Assembly: GCA_030148225.1 (NCBI GenBank)
Contig: JASBTX010000032.1
Location: 62,001 to 126,000, forward strand
Length of the DNA: 64,000 nt
Direction: 5' to 3'
From: Paracoccaceae bacterium
GTDB lineage: Bacteria; Pseudomonadota; Alphaproteobacteria; Rhodobacterales; Rhodobacteraceae
The stretch's first letter is position 1; every line of letters begins with the position of its first letter. The notes below the pieces were generated by a model. That model worked only from the letters and a program-made list of their open reading frames with translations, was not told the origin of the DNA and searched no databases. Of the stretch, positions 11,016 to 19,037 are shown piece by piece. A program made the position numbers and the translations under genes.

Positions 11016-11512
11016 TCAGACCTGTGCGTATCCAGAAGGACAAGCGGATCGAAATCATCCGGGAAATCGTCCAGCCATGCCTCGGTTTCCTTTTCCGCCG
11101 CCGCATAGGCACCGGGTTCCCATATCTGGAACGTGTCACCCGTCGCGATGAAAAAGGCCTCTGCCTCCAGCCCGATCTTGTCCCTCAGCCGCGCCGGCAG
11201 CACCAGCCGCCCGGTCTCGTCGACCTGTGTCGCGTGTGACTGGCCGGAAAACAGCACCTCCAGCACCCGCCGCTCTTTCGAACCGCGCGGCAAAGCGGCG
11301 ATCTGATCATCGACCTCGTCAATGGCGTCGACCGTATAGCATTCCAGATAGTTGCGGCGGTGATCACCATAGACGATCACGAGGTTGGGGTTCAGCCCCT
11401 CGGTCCAGTCCGGGTCGCCCGCTTCGAGCACACGGCGAAACGAGGCCGGGATCGATACCCTGCCCTTCAGATCCACCTTGTGGTGGCTCTCGCCTCTGAA
11501 CCTCCGTGCCAC
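11012..11512 (-). CDS. mraZ: MraZ, dcw-operon transcriptional regulator (AbrB-like)
   Basis: First gene of the dcw operon. It has two AbrB/SpoVT-like halves: [17 protein letters not shown] and [19 protein letters not shown]. In E. coli MraZ represses its own operon through direct TGGGN repeats. Start chosen as GTG at 11512, giving [14 protein letters not shown] and matching the usual family N-terminus, with GAGGG just upstream. An in-frame ATG at 11545 would add eleven residues (MAEKRLKGPRD) and also has AAGGG upstream; it cannot be excluded. Confidence 0.93.
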   Translation of the reverse strand: MARRFRGESHHKVDLKGRVSIPASFRRVLEAGDPDWTEGLNPNLVIVYGDHRRNYLECYTVDAIDEVDDQIAALPRGSKERRVLEVLFSGQSHATQVDETGRLVLPARLRDKIGLEAEAFFIATGDTFQIWEPGAYAAAEKETEAWLDDFPDDFDPLVLLDTHRSE

Positions 11513-11568
11513 GTCCCTCGGGCCCTTCAACCTCTTTTCGGCCACATTTCGCGGCCCTTGAATGGAAA

Positions 11569-11604
11569 CGGCGGATCATGCTGCTGCCACTGCATGATCC
11601 GCCG
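11569..11604. promoter_or_regulatory. 13-bp perfect inverted repeat in the mraZ leader
   Basis: Arms CGGCGGATCATGC (11569-11581) and its exact reverse complement (11592-11604) flank a 10-nt loop. It lies 24 bases upstream of the ATG candidate and 57 upstream of the GTG candidate of mraZ, so it should be in the 5' leader of the dcw transcript. It could be an RNA hairpin or a protein operator. Only a short TTTCC follows on the mraZ strand, so it is not a good intrinsic terminator. Confidence 0.7.
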
Positions 11605-11770
11605 CCCTCGTCCCATTTCTGGGGTGTCCAGCTGCGCGCGCCACCTGGGGGGATGTCTGCTCGCTCGCGCGCCGGATCTCTTGATACGATGAAATTGGGT
11701 GCCTGTACGAAACCTGACTTGGAGTTTTCGGGGTTCTTGGTGCCCCGCTTCCCGACCTCATCGTGCTATT

Positions 11771-11815
11771 AGGGATATCGTGGGAAATTATGGAAATCAA
11801 TAAGTTTGTATGGGA
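11771..11815 (+). promoter_or_regulatory. 10-bp-phased GGGA repeats, candidate MraZ operator
   Basis: AGGGA (11771), TGGGA (11781), TGGAA (11791) and TGGGA (11811) fall on an exact 10-bp register with 5-nt spacers; the 11801 position (TAAGT) is degenerate. E. coli MraZ is known to bind TGGGN repeats with 5-nt spacers. Here the repeats read on the strand opposite to mraZ and lie about 260-300 bp upstream of the start, so the assignment is an inference from pattern and location. Confidence 0.5.
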
Positions 11816-12141
11816 ATTACCTGAATTCGGGGCGAATCCGGCGCCGCGCGAGACAGCCGAGCCGTGCAGCAATCGGCAATTTTTCGCTCAATTGGTGTGT
11901 CGCCCGATATGACCCACAATATCTAGATAATTTTCACGAAATGGCAGTATCGTTGAAAAAATCGAAATAATTCTGATTTTATCCACAGAATTGACCGATT
12001 TCAGCGTGTTCGGCGCCAATTTATCCCCAGATTCATCCGAATCTGATTCGAAATCCGATCTATATCTAGGGTAAAACGCGGATCATACAGACCGTTCCCA
12101 TATAATCCCACGGATTTCCCGGCATCCCGCGGGCCAGCGGC

Positions 12142-13236
12142 TCAGATCACCCCGTCATCGGTCAGGCGGCGCGCCAGCGCGGCATAGGCTTCGGCCTGCT
12201 TGCCCTCACCGGCGGCAACCGGCGTACCGGCATCGCCTGCCAGCCGCACATCCAGATGCAGCGGCAGCGATCCCAGAAAGGGCAGGCCCAGCGCGGCGGC
12301 CTCTGCCGCAACACCGCCATGGCCAAAGACATGCGCCTCGTGCCCGCATTCAGGACATATATAAGAGGACATGTTTTCGATCAGCCCCAGTATCGGCGTG
12401 TTCAGCGTACGGAACATGTCCATCGCCTTGCGCGCATCCAGCAGCGCCACATCCTGCGGGGTCGATACCACGATCGCCCCGGTCAGCGCCGTGTTCTGAC
12501 AAAGCGTCAGCTGCACATCACCCGTACCCGGCGGCAGATCGACGATCAGCACATCCAGATCGCCCCATGCCACCTGCCCCAGCATCTGTTGCAGCGCCCC
12601 CATCAGCATCGGTCCGCGCCAGACCACGGCCTTGTCGGGATCAACCATCAGCCCGATGGACATCATCGTGACCCCATGCGCCACCAGCGGATTGATGATC
12701 TTGCCGTCAGGTGACGAGGGGCGCTTGCTCACCCCCATCATGCGCGGCTGCGAGGGGCCGTATATATCGGCATCTAGAAGGCCCACCTTTTTGCCCTGAC
12801 GCGCCAGCGCCACGGCCAGATTGGCCGAAACGGTGGATTTGCCCACCCCGCCCTTGCCCGAGGCGATGGCGATGATGTGATCCACCCCCGGCACGGGCGC
12901 GGGGCCCGGGCGCTTTTCCGGATGGCGACCGATCTTCAGATCGGGCGGCGGCCCAGATGGATTGGCGGCGGGGCCGGCAGCGGGCTTCGCCGCGGGCCCA
13001 TGCGCGGTCAGGATCGCCGAGACCGAGCGGATGCCGGGCAGCCCCATCACCAGTTCCTCCGACGCCTTGCGGATCGCCTCCATCTTCTGCGCAATCTCGG
13101 CCGAGGGGGCCTCGATCACGTATTTCACCACGCCATCCTCGACGCTGAGCGCACGAATCATATCGTTGGACACCAGATCACCACCCGTGGGCAGCGAAAT
13201 GCGCGCAAGCGCCTGCATAATCGTATCGCGATCCAT
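12142..13236 (-). CDS. apbC: Mrp/ApbC-type Fe-S cluster carrier ATPase
   Basis: 364 residues from [16 protein letters not shown]; an upstream in-frame ATG at 13320 adds a poorly fitting basic tail. An N-terminal MIP18/DUF59-like domain (about 1-80) is followed by a proline/alanine-rich linker and the ParA/MinD-type P-loop ATPase with the deviant Walker [24 protein letters not shown] motif (CxxC) near the C-terminus is the expected Fe-S ligand pair. It assembles or transfers Fe-S clusters in the cytoplasm. It is on the same strand as mraZ but separated by about 600 bp, so probably its own unit. Confidence 0.93.
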   Translation of the reverse strand: MDRDTIMQALARISLPTGGDLVSNDMIRALSVEDGVVKYVIEAPSAEIAQKMEAIRKASEELVMGLPGIRSVSAILTAHGPAAKPAAGPAANPSGPPPDLKIGRHPEKRPGPAPVPGVDHIIAIASGKGGVGKSTVSANLAVALARQGKKVGLLDADIYGPSQPRMMGVSKRPSSPDGKIINPLVAHGVTMMSIGLMVDPDKAVVWRGPMLMGALQQMLGQVAWGDLDVLIVDLPPGTGDVQLTLCQNTALTGAIVVSTPQDVALLDARKAMDMFRTLNTPILGLIENMSSYICPECGHEAHVFGHGGVAAEAAALGLPFLGSLPLHLDVRLAGDAGTPVAAGEGKQAEAYAALARRLTDDGVI

Positions 13237-13415
13237 CTCATCCCGCCTGGTCTGCTTTTGCCGTCTACTTGGCACAATTTCGCGAAAGCGCAAGTGCGCC
13301 GCCTCTGCGAGCGCTAACATATTGATCGATATTTCATCAAAAGCTTTTGATTTAGCTCAATTTTCACTCATATCGACAGTTGCATTTGCTGCATAGCAGC
13401 ATTGCACAGGAATAT

Positions 13416-13443
13416 CTTGTTGCGTCGCAGCATTTACCTATTT
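13416..13443 (+). promoter_or_regulatory. Heat-shock-sigma (RpoH)-like promoter for the DUF1127-sRNA unit
   Basis: CTTGTT (13416-13421) and CCTATT (13437-13442) with 15 bp between them resemble the RpoH-type CTTG...CCTAT promoter form. The start of transcription would fall about 50 bases ahead of the DUF1127 ATG. In Rhodobacter sphaeroides the homologous DUF1127-CcsR operon is known to be RpoHI/RpoHII-controlled, which supports the reading. The match is by eye. Confidence 0.5.
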
Positions 13444-13501
13444 TCAGTCTCAACAGCCACGTTGTCGTCATCCGGACGGCACATCACAGGAAACCGAAAA
13501 A

Positions 13502-13717
13502 ATGGCATATGTAGCTTCGACGAACAAACACTTTCACCTGGGCGCATGGGTGCGCAATCTGTTCGCAACCTTGTCCGAGCGCGCTGAAAAGCGTGACGCT
13601 TATTACGCAACCTATAACGAGCTGAACCGCCTCAGCGACCGCGACCTCGCCGATCTGGGCATCTCGCGTTCCGAGATCTCGGCAATCGCACATCAGGCCG
13701 CCTACGAAGACGCCTGA
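13502..13717 (+). CDS. DUF1127 small protein (CcaF1-like), host gene of the sRNA array
   Basis: 71 residues, basic in the middle. The C-terminal half ELNRLSDRDLADLGISRSEI is the DUF1127 (YjiS-like) signature. An AGGAAA ribosome-binding site lies 8 nt upstream. In Rhodobacter the homologue sits directly upstream of the CcsR sRNAs, is co-transcribed with them under stress, and has been reported to bind RNA. The same arrangement is seen here, with the first strong hairpin starting 39 nt after the stop. RNA binding in this organism is inference. Confidence 0.92.
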   Translation: MAYVASTNKHFHLGAWVRNLFATLSERAEKRDAYYATYNELNRLSDRDLADLGISRSEISAIAHQAAYEDA

Positions 13718-13755
13718 CGGAATATCGCCGGGGTCCTCTCTGTCCCCGCCGATCT

Positions 13756-13790
13756 GGCGGCAGCGCATCCTCCTCCCTCGCGCTGCCGCC
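13756..13790 (+). ncRNA. CcsR/cuckoo-type sRNA hairpin 1
   Basis: Perfect 11-bp stem (GGCGGCAGCGC with its complement at 13780-13790) presenting CCTCCTCCC (13769-13777) in a 13-nt loop. The loop is complementary to a Shine-Dalgarno core, the hallmark of the CcsR family. First of four clear copies behind the DUF1127 gene. A weaker hairpin with loop TCCTCTC (13729-13748) precedes it and may be a decayed copy. Confidence 0.85.
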
Positions 13791-13818
13791 CAAAATACGA
13801 ACCTGACGGTTCACCAGA

Positions 13819-13851
13819 TATGACCGGAACCTCCTCCCTTTTCCGGTCATA
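13819..13851 (+). ncRNA. CcsR/cuckoo-type sRNA hairpin 2
   Basis: 11-bp perfect stem (TATGACCGGAA paired with 13841-13851) and an 11-nt loop holding CCTCCTCCC at 13830-13838. The stem sequence is unrelated to that of its neighbours while the loop is identical, so selection is on loop and structure. Presumably processed from the DUF1127 transcript. Confidence 0.85.
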
Positions 13852-13857
13852 AAAGAC

Positions 13858-13888
13858 GCGGTCGCATTCTCCTCCCTTTTGCGATTGC
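13858..13888 (+). ncRNA. CcsR/cuckoo-type sRNA hairpin 3
   Basis: 9-bp stem including two G-U pairs (GCGGTCGCA with TGCGATTGC). The loop contains TCTCCTCCC (13868-13876), one base different from the family motif. The weakest of the four clear copies. Confidence 0.75.
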
Positions 13889-13895
13889 GAAACAG

Positions 13896-13937
13896 AAACG
13901 GCGACGCCTCCCTCCTCCCTGGCGTCGCCGTTTTTTT
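13896..13937 (+). ncRNA. CcsR/cuckoo-type sRNA hairpin 4, also the operon's intrinsic terminator
   Basis: 13-bp perfect stem (AAACGGCGACGCC, 13896-13908, with 13921-13933) around a 12-nt loop with CCTCCTCCC at 13911-13919. The right arm runs into seven Ts (13931-13937), so this hairpin should both end transcription of the array and form the last sRNA. Confidence 0.88.
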
Positions 13938-14024
13938 ATTCCCATGACATTTCCCGCGATTGATGCTACCCCCGTACCTAAGGGACAGAGATCCCATAAG
14001 AATTGAGAGCGGGACAATTTCATC

Positions 14025-15059
14025 GTGAGCATTCTTGCGATTACATCCATGCGTAACGAGGCCCTGTTTTGCATGGAATGGATTGCGCATCACCGCGCCA
14101 TCGGCGTGACCGATTTCCTCATCTATACCAATGATTGCAGTGACGGCACCGACGCCATGCTGGAGCTTTTGTCCACCCGTGGCTGGCTGACCCATCTGCG
14201 CAACCCCTGGAGCGGTGAAAAGACCGTGCAGTGGCAGGCACTGGCCCAGGCGGGACGGCATCCGCTCTGGAAAAGCGCCGAATGGGCGGTGTTTCTGGAT
14301 TGTGACGAGTTCATCAATCTGCGCCGGGGCATGACCCACCTGTCACAGCTTCTTGACGCGATCCCGGCCAATTGCGACGCCATCGCCATGCCATGGCGGC
14401 TTTTTGGCAATGCCGGTCACGAGGACATATCCGACGATCCGGTGCTCGAGCGTTTTCAGCGTTCCGCCCCGGCAGATATCGGCCTGCCGCTTGGCCATTT
14501 CTTCAAGACCCTCTTTCGCCCCGGCGCGTTTCAGAAACCCGGCGTCCACCGGCCGCGTCAGCGCGCCCACAGCACCCCCAACTGGGCCGACAGTTCCGGC
14601 AATCCGCTGCATCCGGCAGTTGCCGGGTCCGAGCGTATCACGCTCTTCGGCCTTGCCGGGCAACGCGAACTGGTTGAAATCAATCACTATTCCCTCAAAT
14701 CGACCGCCGATTTCATGGTCAAGCGCGCGCGCGGCCTGCCCAATCGCAGCCAGAAACCCATCGATCTTGGCTATTGGGTGGAACGAAATTTTAACACCGA
14801 AGAGAATACCACGATTTCACATATGCTTTCGCAGACACGCGCCGAACATGAACGGCTGTTGGCCGATCCCGAGCTTGCCCGGCTGCGCGATGATGCCATC
14901 GCGCATCACCGCGCGCTTTGCCGCGATATCCTGACCGCACCGGCGGCCGCGGCGCTTTACTGGCGGCTGACGCTGGCGGGTTCCAGCACCTGCCCGCAAC
15001 CCGAGCAGACCCGGGCGCATCTGGCGCGGTTAAACGCCGCCCGGACGGCGGAAAGCTGA
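14025..15059 (+). CDS. Glycosyltransferase, family 2-like (Glyco_tranf_2_4 type), paralogue 1
   Basis: 344 residues, GTG start. Domain fills most of the protein: SMRNEALFCMEWIAHHRAIGVTDFLIY (about 8-34), TNDCSDGTD (35-43) and the metal-binding acidic motif DCDEF (92-96). MPWRLFGNAG, FKTLFRPGAFQKPGVHRPR and INHYSLKS recur in all paralogues of this cluster. No TM segment or signal peptide, so a cytoplasmic transferase acting on an unknown acceptor. First of five genes on the plus strand; 4 nt from the next. Confidence 0.85.
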   Translation: MSILAITSMRNEALFCMEWIAHHRAIGVTDFLIYTNDCSDGTDAMLELLSTRGWLTHLRNPWSGEKTVQWQALAQAGRHPLWKSAEWAVFLDCDEFINLRRGMTHLSQLLDAIPANCDAIAMPWRLFGNAGHEDISDDPVLERFQRSAPADIGLPLGHFFKTLFRPGAFQKPGVHRPRQRAHSTPNWADSSGNPLHPAVAGSERITLFGLAGQRELVEINHYSLKSTADFMVKRARGLPNRSQKPIDLGYWVERNFNTEENTTISHMLSQTRAEHERLLADPELARLRDDAIAHHRALCRDILTAPAAAALYWRLTLAGSSTCPQPEQTRAHLARLNAARTAES

Positions 15060-15063
15060 TATC

Positions 15064-17307
15064 ATGGCGCATGAATTCCGACATGTCATCATCCCGGGTA
15101 TGCAGGCGGGCGAGTTGCGCCTGCTGGATGCGGTCAGCGATGACGGTGCGGCCTATCTCTTTGTCTCAGGTCAGGGGCTCGGCGGTCAGGGCCGCAAAGC
15201 AGCCGACATTGATGTTACCGGGGTTCAGGTCGGCATGCGGCGCGGCGTTGGTGGCGGCCTGCTGCTGGCCGGGGCCCGCGATCCGTCCGGCGCGCCGGTG
15301 CGCGTGGCGCAGACAGACATAACGCTTCATCCCGCCGATCATGGTTTTTTCGCCGGTCAGAACGTCATCATGGCCGAGCGGAATTTCGAAACGGCCGAGG
15401 CAACCATCGACTGGCTCCGCTATCACAGCGCCCGCTGCAACATGACCGCGGCGCTGATCCTAAACCGCGCCGAGCCGGGGCAGGATGATGACGATATTGC
15501 CCGCATCCGCGACGCCGCGCGCGATCTGCCGGGGCTGGAACGGCTGATGATCGTCGCGCATCAGGCCCCGCTCGGGCAGCCAAACATGCCTGCCGAAAAC
15601 CACCCCATCACCGCACCCAGCGCACCGGGCAAGGACCGGATGAAAACGCCGCCCGTTGATCCGCGCCGGGCACCGCTGGGCGAGTTTCTGATGCTCGAGG
15701 CGCTGCGCCGGCGCTATCTGGGCCGTGTTCCGGCGCTGATTTCCGTCGATATCTCTGATCTGCTGCCCACCGCGACGGATGGCGATGTCTTTGCCATGGC
15801 GCGCGAGGCGGCGGGGGCATGGGTGGCGCTAGATGGTATCCCCGTCTATCCGTGGCGGCTGCGCAAGGGCAAACCGCCCCGGTTCGGCGATCACATCTGC
15901 CGCCAGTTCGATCTCAATATCCGGCGCAGACGCTGGGCCGTCGCACCGGACAAACTGGGCACAGGCGCAGTGCTGCGCGCCATCCGCGTGGGCAAGGCCC
16001 CCCAGGCCGATCTGCCGCCCGTTCCCTATTACCGCGCCATGACCATGCGCTATGGTGCGCAGTCCGTGGCCAAGATCGTGCCCAAGACCAGCCTTGTCGA
16101 GAATGAGGATCAGATCGCGTTTCTGCGGCGTCATTTCAACAGCCGCGCCGCGCGGATGCCCGAAATCACCACGCCCGCCGATACCCGGCTGAGCAATCGC
16201 GTCACGGTGGTCACCACGATGAAGAACGAAGGTCCCTTCATCCTCGAATGGCTGGCCTATCACCGCGCCATCGGCATCTCGGATTTTCTGGTATACACCA
16301 ATGATTGCACCGACGGCACCGATACCATGCTGGCGCTTTTGCAAAGCAAGGGCATCGTCCAGCATCGCGAGAACCCGTTCCGCAACACCGATCTCAAACC
16401 CCAGCATGCCGCACTGCAGGCCGCAGAAGAGGAAGAGATGGTCAAGACCGCCGATTGGGTGCTTTGCATGGATGTCGATGAATATATCAACATCCACACG
16501 GGTGACGGCACGCTGGCTGCGCTCTTCCGCGCCATCGGCGATGCCAACATGATTTCGATGACATGGCGGCTTTTCGGCAATAGCGACATTCACGCCTATC
16601 ACGACCGTCCGATCATCGGCCAGATGACCCGATGCGCCCCCCAGATCATCCGCAAACCGCACCAGGCCTGGGGCTTCAAGACCCTGTTCCGCAATCTGGG
16701 TATCTTCAAGAAACTGGGCGTGCACCGGCCCAAGGGGCTGAACACGCAGCTTTGGAAACATATCAACTGGGTTAATGGTTCCGGTCGGCCCATGCCGCAT
16801 AAATTTTACCGCAACGCCTGGCGCTCCACCAATGATACGGTCGGCTATGATCTGGTGACGCTCAACCACTATGCCGTGCGCTCTGCCGAAAGTTTTCTGG
16901 TCAAGCGCGATCGCGGCCGGGTCAACCATGTCGACCGCGATCAGGGCCTCGCCTATTGGTTCCGCATGAACAACAACGCCGAAGAGGACCGCTCGATCCA
17001 GCGCATGTTGCCAAAACTGCAACAGGAGTTGGATCGCCTTCTGGCCGATCCCGAAATTCGCGCCGCGCATGAACATGCCGTCAGCCGCCACCGCGCCAAG
17101 ATTGCCGAGCTGCGCCAATCCGAGGAATATACCAGATTTTACAAAGAGTTGACAGGCCCGCGCATGGAACGGCTGTCGCGCATGCACGCCCATTTCGGCG
17201 CCAATGTCTTTCTCGCCGGGCCTCAGGTCATCCCCAATGAATTGCTGTCGACCGAGATGAAGCCGAATTTCTTCTTTACCGTCGAACGCAAAACAACTTC
17301 TCACTAA
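15064..17307 (+). CDS. Large glycosyltransferase with a decayed N-terminal copy and an intact C-terminal family 2-like domain, paralogue 2
   Basis: 747 residues. The C-terminal domain from about residue 380 is intact: VTTMKNEGPFILEWLAYHRAIG, TNDCTDGTD near 412, MDVDEY near 468, MTWRLFGNS, FKTLFRNLGIFKKLGVHRPK, LNHYAVRS. The N-terminal 370 residues follow the same order of blocks but with key residues lost: MAERNFETAEATIDWLRYHSA in place of MKNEAPFILEW..H, ISVDISD in place of the DxDEF motif, and VYPWRLRKG in place of MTWRLFG. I read this as an internal duplication whose first copy no longer has catalytic residues. 4-nt gap from the previous gene. Confidence 0.82.
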   Translation: MAHEFRHVIIPGMQAGELRLLDAVSDDGAAYLFVSGQGLGGQGRKAADIDVTGVQVGMRRGVGGGLLLAGARDPSGAPVRVAQTDITLHPADHGFFAGQNVIMAERNFETAEATIDWLRYHSARCNMTAALILNRAEPGQDDDDIARIRDAARDLPGLERLMIVAHQAPLGQPNMPAENHPITAPSAPGKDRMKTPPVDPRRAPLGEFLMLEALRRRYLGRVPALISVDISDLLPTATDGDVFAMAREAAGAWVALDGIPVYPWRLRKGKPPRFGDHICRQFDLNIRRRRWAVAPDKLGTGAVLRAIRVGKAPQADLPPVPYYRAMTMRYGAQSVAKIVPKTSLVENEDQIAFLRRHFNSRAARMPEITTPADTRLSNRVTVVTTMKNEGPFILEWLAYHRAIGISDFLVYTNDCTDGTDTMLALLQSKGIVQHRENPFRNTDLKPQHAALQAAEEEEMVKTADWVLCMDVDEYINIHTGDGTLAALFRAIGDANMISMTWRLFGNSDIHAYHDRPIIGQMTRCAPQIIRKPHQAWGFKTLFRNLGIFKKLGVHRPKGLNTQLWKHINWVNGSGRPMPHKFYRNAWRSTNDTVGYDLVTLNHYAVRSAESFLVKRDRGRVNHVDRDQGLAYWFRMNNNAEEDRSIQRMLPKLQQELDRLLADPEIRAAHEHAVSRHRAKIAELRQSEEYTRFYKELTGPRMERLSRMHAHFGANVFLAGPQVIPNELLSTEMKPNFFFTVERKTTSH

Positions 17308-18021
17308 ATGCCAGATATGCAAAGTTATCCACAGGCGGTCACACAGAGAACCGCGATGATAAACGAGCGGGGCAATCAGATGTTTCCAAACAAGATGAGT
17401 GCGGATTATTTCGAGAAATACAATTTCGCTGCAAAGACGATCATTGACGTAGGCGTGTCGCGCGGCACGCCTTTTCTTTACGAGACGTTCGATGACCGGA
17501 AATTTCTGCTGGTCGATCCTCTGGTCCAAAGCGCGCGGCATATCGCCAAACGCTATCGCAACAAGATCGACTATGATTTCGAGGTCACGCTTGTCAGCGA
17601 TTACGAGGGCGAGGTCGACATTCACGTCCCCAAGGGTCGCCAGGCCATGGCCTCGGTCAATGACCGGATCGGTCTGCGCAAATCCAGCGAAACCTTCAGC
17701 GTGCCGGTGCAGCGGCTGGACGATCTGACAAGTGACTATGAGCCGCCTTTCGGCCTGAAGATCGACACCGAGGGGCATGAGCTTTCGGTGCTGAACGGCG
17801 CGCGCGAGACGCTCGAGAAATGCGAGTTCGTGATCCTCGAATTGTCAATCAAACGCCGGTTTGAAGACGGTTACCGCTTTAGCGATTCAATCGAATTCAT
17901 GGCCGAACAGGGGTTCGAGGTCTATTCCTTCCTCAGCGGGCTGACACGCACACCTCGCATGTCGGATGTCCTGTTTGTCAAATGGGACAGCGAGCGTTTC
18001 AACATGGGAACCACCCACTGA
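17308..18021 (+). CDS. FkbM-family SAM-dependent methyltransferase
   Basis: Up to 237 residues. Motif I is TIIDVGVSRGTPFLYE; FGLKIDTEGHELSVLNGARETL is the FkbM signature, and FVILELSI follows. Such enzymes typically O-methylate sugars or glycan intermediates, which fits the glycosyltransferase neighbours. The first ATG directly abuts the previous stop (TAAATG) and the first 16-24 codons look unlike the family, including a DnaA-box 9-mer; internal ATGs at 17356 or 17380 may be the true start. The stop overlaps the next ATG by one base. Confidence 0.88.
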   Translation: MPDMQSYPQAVTQRTAMINERGNQMFPNKMSADYFEKYNFAAKTIIDVGVSRGTPFLYETFDDRKFLLVDPLVQSARHIAKRYRNKIDYDFEVTLVSDYEGEVDIHVPKGRQAMASVNDRIGLRKSSETFSVPVQRLDDLTSDYEPPFGLKIDTEGHELSVLNGARETLEKCEFVILELSIKRRFEDGYRFSDSIEFMAEQGFEVYSFLSGLTRTPRMSDVLFVKWDSERFNMGTTH

Positions 18022-19037
18022 TGCGCGCTGCGGGCATCACCTGCGCCAAGAACGAAGGCCCCTTCCTTGCCGAGTGGATCGCCTATCACCGTCTGATAGG
18101 TTTTACCGATATCGTGGTCTTTACCAACGACTGCACCGACGGTACCGACGCCATCGCCGACCGGCTGGACGAGATGGGGCTGATCCGCCATCTGCCCAAT
18201 CCCCGCCATCTCAACCCCCGGCTCCGGTTTCAGAAGGCGGCACTGGAATATGCGATGGGTCTGGGTGCCGTGCGCAATGCCGACTGGATCATGTCCTTTG
18301 ATTCCGACGAATTCGTCAATGTCGATGTCGGCGCGGGCATGCTGAGCGACCTGATCGGTGCCTATCCGGGTGCCGAGCTGATCTCGATCTGCCAGCTTCA
18401 GCACGGATGCTCGCATCGCGTCGCCTACGAGGAAGGCCTGTCGATCGAGCTGTTCCAGCTCAGCCAGAAACACGAGGCGCGCGCCGAAAACCCCCGCCGC
18501 CGCGACGCCGAGCGCGGGCTCAAGACGCTGATCCACCGCGACGCGCCGATGATCGAGATCAACAACCACAAACCCGTCATCGCCGAAGACCGCCGCCACG
18601 ACGTGCGCTGGCTTTATGGCGAGGGGCGGCGCGTCGGTCCGGACGTGATCGGCGAAGGGTCGAAATCCCTGCCGGTTCAGGGCTGTTATGCCAAGGGTTC
18701 GCTCAATCACTATGCCACCCGTTCCATCGAGAGCTTTCTGGTCCAGTCCCATCGCGGCAACGCGGTCAAGCTGGATGAACGTGCGGATGTGCGCTACTGG
18801 AAGCGCTACAATCACAACGCCATGCAAAACGGCACCATCACCCGCCACGCCCCGGCGCTCAGGGATATGCTGGACGACTGGTATTCCGATCCCGCGCTCA
18901 AAGAACGCCAGTCGGCAACCAACGCCCATCACCGCGCCATGATCGCCCGGCTCAAGGAAGAACCGTTTTACAAATCCCTCTTTCAGACCGTGCACAAACT
19001 GGATCAGCAGGCCATCGAACAGGGGGTTGCCGCGTGA
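18021..19037 (+). CDS. Glycosyltransferase, family 2-like (Glyco_tranf_2_4 type), paralogue 3
   Basis: 338 residues from MRAAGITCAKNEGPFLAEWIAYHRLIG, the ATG sharing an A with the FkbM stop (TGATG). TNDCTDGTD and FDSDEFVNV give the nucleotide-sugar and metal sites. The middle differs from its paralogues: a longer region rich in Arg/Glu (HEARAENPRRRDAERGLKTLIH) where the others have FKTLFR...HRP. LNHYATRS is retained. It may use a different acceptor. The stop overlaps the next start by four bases. Confidence 0.85.
   Translation: MRAAGITCAKNEGPFLAEWIAYHRLIGFTDIVVFTNDCTDGTDAIADRLDEMGLIRHLPNPRHLNPRLRFQKAALEYAMGLGAVRNADWIMSFDSDEFVNVDVGAGMLSDLIGAYPGAELISICQLQHGCSHRVAYEEGLSIELFQLSQKHEARAENPRRRDAERGLKTLIHRDAPMIEINNHKPVIAEDRRHDVRWLYGEGRRVGPDVIGEGSKSLPVQGCYAKGSLNHYATRSIESFLVQSHRGNAVKLDERADVRYWKRYNHNAMQNGTITRHAPALRDMLDDWYSDPALKERQSATNAHHRAMIARLKEEPFYKSLFQTVHKLDQQAIEQGVAA

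Larger units (their letters stand above)
11546..12141. promoter_or_regulatory. 600-bp AT-richer control region upstream of mraZ
   Basis: No credible gene. This gap between mrp and mraZ is clearly poorer in G+C than its surroundings and holds several ordered signals: a 13-bp perfect inverted repeat (11569-11604), a 10-bp-phased series of GGGA repeats (11771-11815), a perfect DnaA-box 9-mer TTATCCACA (11979-11987) with a near match TTATCCCCA (12021-12029), and TGGGA repeats on the other strand (12096-12110). It presumably carries the main dcw promoter reading leftward. I could not fix a -35/-10 pair. Confidence 0.6.

Noticed and set aside
11979-12029. Replication origin near mraZ
   Set aside because: One perfect and one near DnaA box only, with no cluster of boxes, no AT-rich 13-mers and no dnaA/parAB/gidA neighbours.
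13729-13748. Possible fifth sRNA hairpin (loop TCCTCTC)
   Set aside because: Only a 5-bp stem and an incomplete loop motif; mentioned as a decayed copy but not called.
15829-17778. A 649-codon open frame on the minus strand across the glycosyltransferase and FkbM genes
   Set aside because: It spans two recognised genes on the other strand and shows no family motif.
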